Shown here piece by piece: positions 6,101 through 7,333 of a DNA stretch of 7,333 nucleotides (position 1 is the first letter of the stretch; every line of letters starts with the position of its first letter). The stretch covers positions 1 through 7,333 of the forward strand of contig JAIRTK010000101.1 of assembly GCA_031254955.1 (NCBI GenBank). The letters run 5' to 3'. The stretch is from Opitutaceae bacterium (GTDB taxonomy: Bacteria; Verrucomicrobiota; Verrucomicrobiia; Opitutales; Opitutaceae). A model generated the notes under the pieces. The model ran no database searches and was not told where the DNA came from. It was given only the letters and a program-made list of their open reading frames with translations. A program made the translations under genes and the position numbers.

Positions 6101-6343
6101 GTCCGGGGCGATTTTGTCCGGGAGAATCCGCCAGACGGGCGGGCCGGCTTCCGTTTCCGGGGCGGCGGCTTCAACGGTCTTGTCCGGTCCGGTGTCCGGG
6201 ACGGGGGAGGCGTTTTCCGCCAACCGGGCGGGAGGTTCCGGGCTGGCGGATGGCGCGTGGGTGGGCGCGCCGTGCCAGCGCCACGCGATAAACAGCGCGC
6301 CCAAAAACAGGCCAGCGACAAGGAAGAAACGTGCGGATTTCAT
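3140..6343 (-). CDS. Secreted metzincin-type zinc metalloprotease with Ig-like and NHL domains, 1067 aa
   Basis: This is a predicted exported or surface zinc endopeptidase. In order it shows: N-terminal signal or anchor helix MKSARFFLVAGLFLGALFIA (1-20); a Pro/Ala-rich linker (25-70); a beta-rich, prodomain-like region (70-200) with a lone Cys193 in NVRCVGIP; and the catalytic domain (about 226-425). The catalytic domain opens with VFYLDFDGEEVTGTSWN and carries HELGHTVGLAHH (354-365; likely zinc ligands H354, H358, H364, base E355) and a Met-turn PIMGAPY (M390). Next are a PPC-like beta domain (about 464-571), an Ig-like domain (about 581-675) and six NHL-type blades (about 678-1002, e.g. LYVADAGNNVIRKI, LYVADTGNSTIRRI). 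It ends with a Gly-rich linker (1015-1046) and a hydrophobic C-terminal tail. I chose ATG 6343 because it puts the signal helix at the N-terminus; ATG 6406 would add 21 polar residues and overlap a terminator-like hairpin. The ribosome binding site is weak. The substrate is unknown. The metzincin class is firm; the exact subfamily (reprolysin-like) is inferred. Confidence 0.92.
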   Translation of the reverse strand: MKSARFFLVAGLFLGALFIAWRWHGAPTHAPSASPEPPARLAENASPVPDTGPDKTVEAAAPETEAGPPVWRILPDKIAPDARGYPITAIDIAPALSLLPTLEKGSLVSIDLGEDGVLQGRVTLVVNDEYSLRVGGVSLANDQAFFWLAAKDGALTGFVELPAKGERGMAYTLATTSESRGQIKRQPLSNVRCVGIPKEPDDLNNIRPAQAAAPAIPRLESRPGAKDVFYLDFDGEEVTGTSWNSGFTDGGPIKVQPANLTAYEIEQIWKSVSEAYSPFNVNITTSLSVYTGTPADRRMRCIITPTDAWYIKKTNEKVGGMAWVDSFGVNKDPPDETCWVFNTNMKTVAMAIAHELGHTVGLAHHGGGANVDGEYNLGHGSRPLSWGPIMGAPYHATVVQWSRGEYEDANNSEQDDLAVIHAPLENSTKGGLAFINDGHGGTRQTAKAITKKTGPTTWSLNTPAVITDASDVNFHRFTVPTEQTYYTTSINAILTEFMPTLKIALELRDETGGFIVASDTAAPRMDTELNVTLNAGKTYYIKAWGAGYRDPRTDGFSAYGSVGQYNLSINLAAPFEGSPRLAEPLPPVTALAGQTVMLRASVLASPAATIKWQSSFDGGETWEDVSDGGSYSGVQTGTLVIRDVAAWMDGILYRFEASNPLGSIFSNAARLIIDATPLPHPTGLACDLAGNLYVTDDTLHTVQKIELSTGRISTLAGWPRLSGTTGAPGTSARFDSPAALSHDRVTNSLYVADAGNNVIRKIALDGSAAVSVFSGTIHQTPTVEISGTDGTVALYDRPAGIATLPNGYTCISDEAAQLIWTITSSGSTYVTAGTLYKTGTTDGLCSEGQLFYMPSGIALDDVYNIFIADSGNHTIRVCMNATDRPLDTIAGAPEIPGWTDGTGDEARFNNPRGVCVLGEYLYVADTGNSTIRRIHMASTEVRTIAGVAGITGAMNGTGTTALFSHPEAVTMSPDGYLLVADSGNGLIRKINLKDNGRFEVSTLALVSSGTVYPPYGGGGTGGGGGSGIGTGGNTGTQSTSSGGGAPSPWFLLAFAALAGLRSPRPRR
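3143..3220 (-). other. C-terminal sorting-type tail of the metalloprotease (GGGAPS-helix-Arg)
   Basis: These are codons 1042-1067. After a Gly/Ser/Thr-rich linker (GGGG at 1016-1019, GGGGG at 1021-1025) comes GGGAPSPWF, then the hydrophobic stretch LLAFAALAGL, then the basic end RSPRPRR. Signature, single membrane helix and Arg cluster at the very C-terminus are the three-part layout of PEP-CTERM, GlyGly-CTERM and related sorting signals. The signature is not a canonical PEP, LPXTG or VPDSG motif; it is closest in style to GlyGly-CTERM. A role in retention and cleavage at the envelope is inference, and no sortase, exosortase or rhombosortase gene is in the window. Confidence 0.6.
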
Positions 6344-6384
6344 GATTGGATAATTTTTATGGTTCGTCGCTCTTTCCGATGAGG

Positions 6385-6404
6385 AAACAAAGCCCCGGAG
6401 GGGC
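6385..6404 (-). terminator. Terminator-like hairpin between the barrel and protease genes
   Basis: Read on the minus strand, GCCCC-TCC-GGGGC (6404 down to 6392) is followed at once by TTTGTTT (6391 to 6385). This is a short 5-bp stem with a T-rich tail. It lies about 270 nt after the beta-barrel stop and 41 nt before the protease ATG. A second small hairpin (TTTCC 6373-6377, GGAAA 6383-6387) overlaps its tail. It probably ends upstream transcription, which argues for a separate protease promoter nearby, though none is recognisable. The stem is short, so strength is uncertain. Confidence 0.45.
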
Positions 6405-6422
6405 ATGAGACGCCGCCGGCAA

Positions 6423-6527
6423 AAGGCAGGGCGAAGCGTTTCGGCGAGCCGTTGGAATATCGCGGCTCAGCCGGAGGTTTCGCCTTGCCTTTGCAGGGCG
6501 GCTCACCGGGTCGGTTCGCCCTGCCTT
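6423..6527. repeat. 105-bp element bounded by 13-bp perfect inverted repeats
   Basis: AAGGCAGGGCGAA (6423-6435) and TTCGCCCTGCCTT (6515-6527) are exact reverse complements 79 nt apart. Inside are more dyads, e.g. GAGCCG (6445-6450) with CGGCTC (6462-6467), and GCCTTGC (6482-6488) with GCAGGGC (6493-6499, one G-T pair). Together with the terminator-like hairpin it fills much of the 334-nt spacer. It looks like a REP or MITE-like intergenic unit; the copy number elsewhere is unknown. The remaining spacer (6528-6677) shows no gene and no convincing promoter; AATATA at 6545-6550 (minus TATATT) is a lone -10-like hexamer without a good -35. Confidence 0.6.
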
Positions 6528-6677
6528 GGTATAGGGGGCCATTTAATATACGGGGTGGAATCATCGGGCGCCGTTTCCACAAGCATCGGGGGCCGGCGGG
6601 GAGTTTGCGGGGCCGGGAGGGATGTTTTGCGTCTTGGCGGGCATGGTTACAGGGGGCTGCTTGGCCGGGGCGACCCA

Positions 6678-7333
6678 TCAGAACCGGAGTTGCAGGGCCG
6701 CGGTGATGAGGTGTCCGCCCAACGAATCCAGTTCGGCCTTCTCTCCCAGCCCATACTCAAAGTCGGTGCTGGCGGTTCCGATGTATTTATAACCAAAGTC
6801 GAGGTGGAGATTTTCCTTGAGCGCGAGGTTCAGGCCGAGGCTGACGCCATAGCTGATCGCCGCAGCAGTCTTGCCTTTGTCGTCGATGTCGGTTTCCGAG
6901 TATTTCAGGTTGACGAGGGAAACGCCCAGAACCGGCCCGGCGCGGAGGGCGAGCCTTTCGTTGAGTTCATAATTATAATGATATTCCACGAGGAGCGGGA
7001 TGACGCGGGTGTGTTGCTCGATGTCCACCCCGTACTTGGGGTAACTATCATCAATGGTATTGGTGGCATAAACGACTCCCGCCGTGAATTGGAATTTATG
7101 CCGGGCGTCCATATACACACCGCCGGAAAGCAGGCCTCCATAGAAAATACCGTCCCCTTTGAGTTGTTCCGTTCCGCCGCCAAATTCGGAGAAGTTGGCC
7201 TTGGACTTCATGCTTGGGGCGAACATCATCGCAGGAGAGATTTCCCAGAAGCCGATGTATTTGCGGCCCGCCAGGGAACCGGTCTGGCCATGGGCGAAAA
7301 GTCCCGTGACAAAAAGTCCGAGAAGGATGAAGA
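6678..7333 (-). CDS. Small outer-membrane beta-barrel protein, C-terminal 217 residues (5' end just outside window)
   Basis: The frame runs from the right edge to TGA at 6680-6678. The visible start, FILLGLFVTGLFAHGQTG, is the hydrophobic core and end of a signal peptide, so the true start is only a few codons beyond the window; the Met codons near 7229 are internal. The mature part is a run of alternating amphipathic strands separated by turns: KYIGFWEISPAMMFAP, IFYGGLLSGGVYMDA, KFQFTAGVVYAT, RVIPLLVEYHYNYEL, LALRAGPVLGVSLVNLKY, AAISYGVSLGLNLAL, LHLDFGYKYIGTAS and HLITAALQLRF. It ends in Phe, the usual C-terminal residue recognised by the BAM machinery. About eight strands in about 200 residues fits the OmpA/OmpW-like or opacity-type small barrel class. 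The exact family and any ligand are unknown. The protease gene follows on the same strand after a 334-nt spacer with a terminator-like hairpin, so a shared operon is unlikely. Confidence 0.85.
   Translation of the reverse strand, partial: FILLGLFVTGLFAHGQTGSLAGRKYIGFWEISPAMMFAPSMKSKANFSEFGGGTEQLKGDGIFYGGLLSGGVYMDARHKFQFTAGVVYATNTIDDSYPKYGVDIEQHTRVIPLLVEYHYNYELNERLALRAGPVLGVSLVNLKYSETDIDDKGKTAAAISYGVSLGLNLALKENLHLDFGYKYIGTASTDFEYGLGEKAELDSLGGHLITAALQLRF

Noticed and set aside
6340..6678. 112-codon minus-strand frame in the barrel-protease spacer
   Set aside because: Its coding content is the inverted-repeat element plus flanking spacer, and its Pro/Arg/Lys-rich peptide looks like translated intergenic repeat.

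Overview
This 7.3 kb, GC-rich window looks like chromosomal DNA of a Gram-negative bacterium. I suspect a member of the Verrucomicrobiota, perhaps Opitutaceae. The reasons are the strongly C-rich coding strands, the sodium:solute symporter style, the secreted metalloprotease with NHL and Ig-like parts, and the repeat-rich spacers. This is recognition of style, not proof. No rRNA, tRNA, CRISPR array, integrase or transposase was seen.

Layout. (1) Positions 1-657 (+) hold the 3' end of an unrecognised protein gene that enters from the left edge. (2) A C-rich spacer (658-767) with strong G-quadruplex potential on the minus strand leads into a complete 13-helix sodium:solute symporter gene (768-2312, +). 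(3) Between convergent genes lies an 827-nt gap (2313-3139) packed with at least six different repeat or dyad structures and one short reading frame with a good ribosome binding site. They include a GC hairpin, GCGAAAAG tandem units, a 21-bp triple repeat of GTCGAC dyads, an 11-bp inverted repeat, a 99-bp imperfect palindrome, a 10-11-bp tandem array, and a 32-bp inverted repeat (31/32) whose arms are themselves hairpins. (4) A 1067-residue secreted metzincin-type zinc metalloprotease gene lies on the minus strand (6343 down to 3140). It carries an N-terminal membrane anchor or signal, a prodomain, the zinc motif HELGHTVGLAHH, a pre-peptidase-like beta domain, an Ig-like domain, six NHL-type blades, a Gly-rich linker, and a C-terminal GGGAPS + hydrophobic helix + Arg tail that looks like a protein-sorting signal. 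(5) A 334-nt spacer holds a terminator-like hairpin and another inverted-repeat element. (6) The 3' part of a small outer-membrane beta-barrel gene (minus strand) runs off the right edge.

How the genes may work together: the left pair (unknown protein plus Na+-coupled importer) looks like a small uptake or catabolic operon. The right pair (beta-barrel and protease) concerns the cell envelope or surface, but a terminator-like hairpin separates them, so they are probably transcribed separately. The most unusual points are the C-terminal sorting-type tail on the protease and the dense mosaic of non-coding repeats between the convergent genes.
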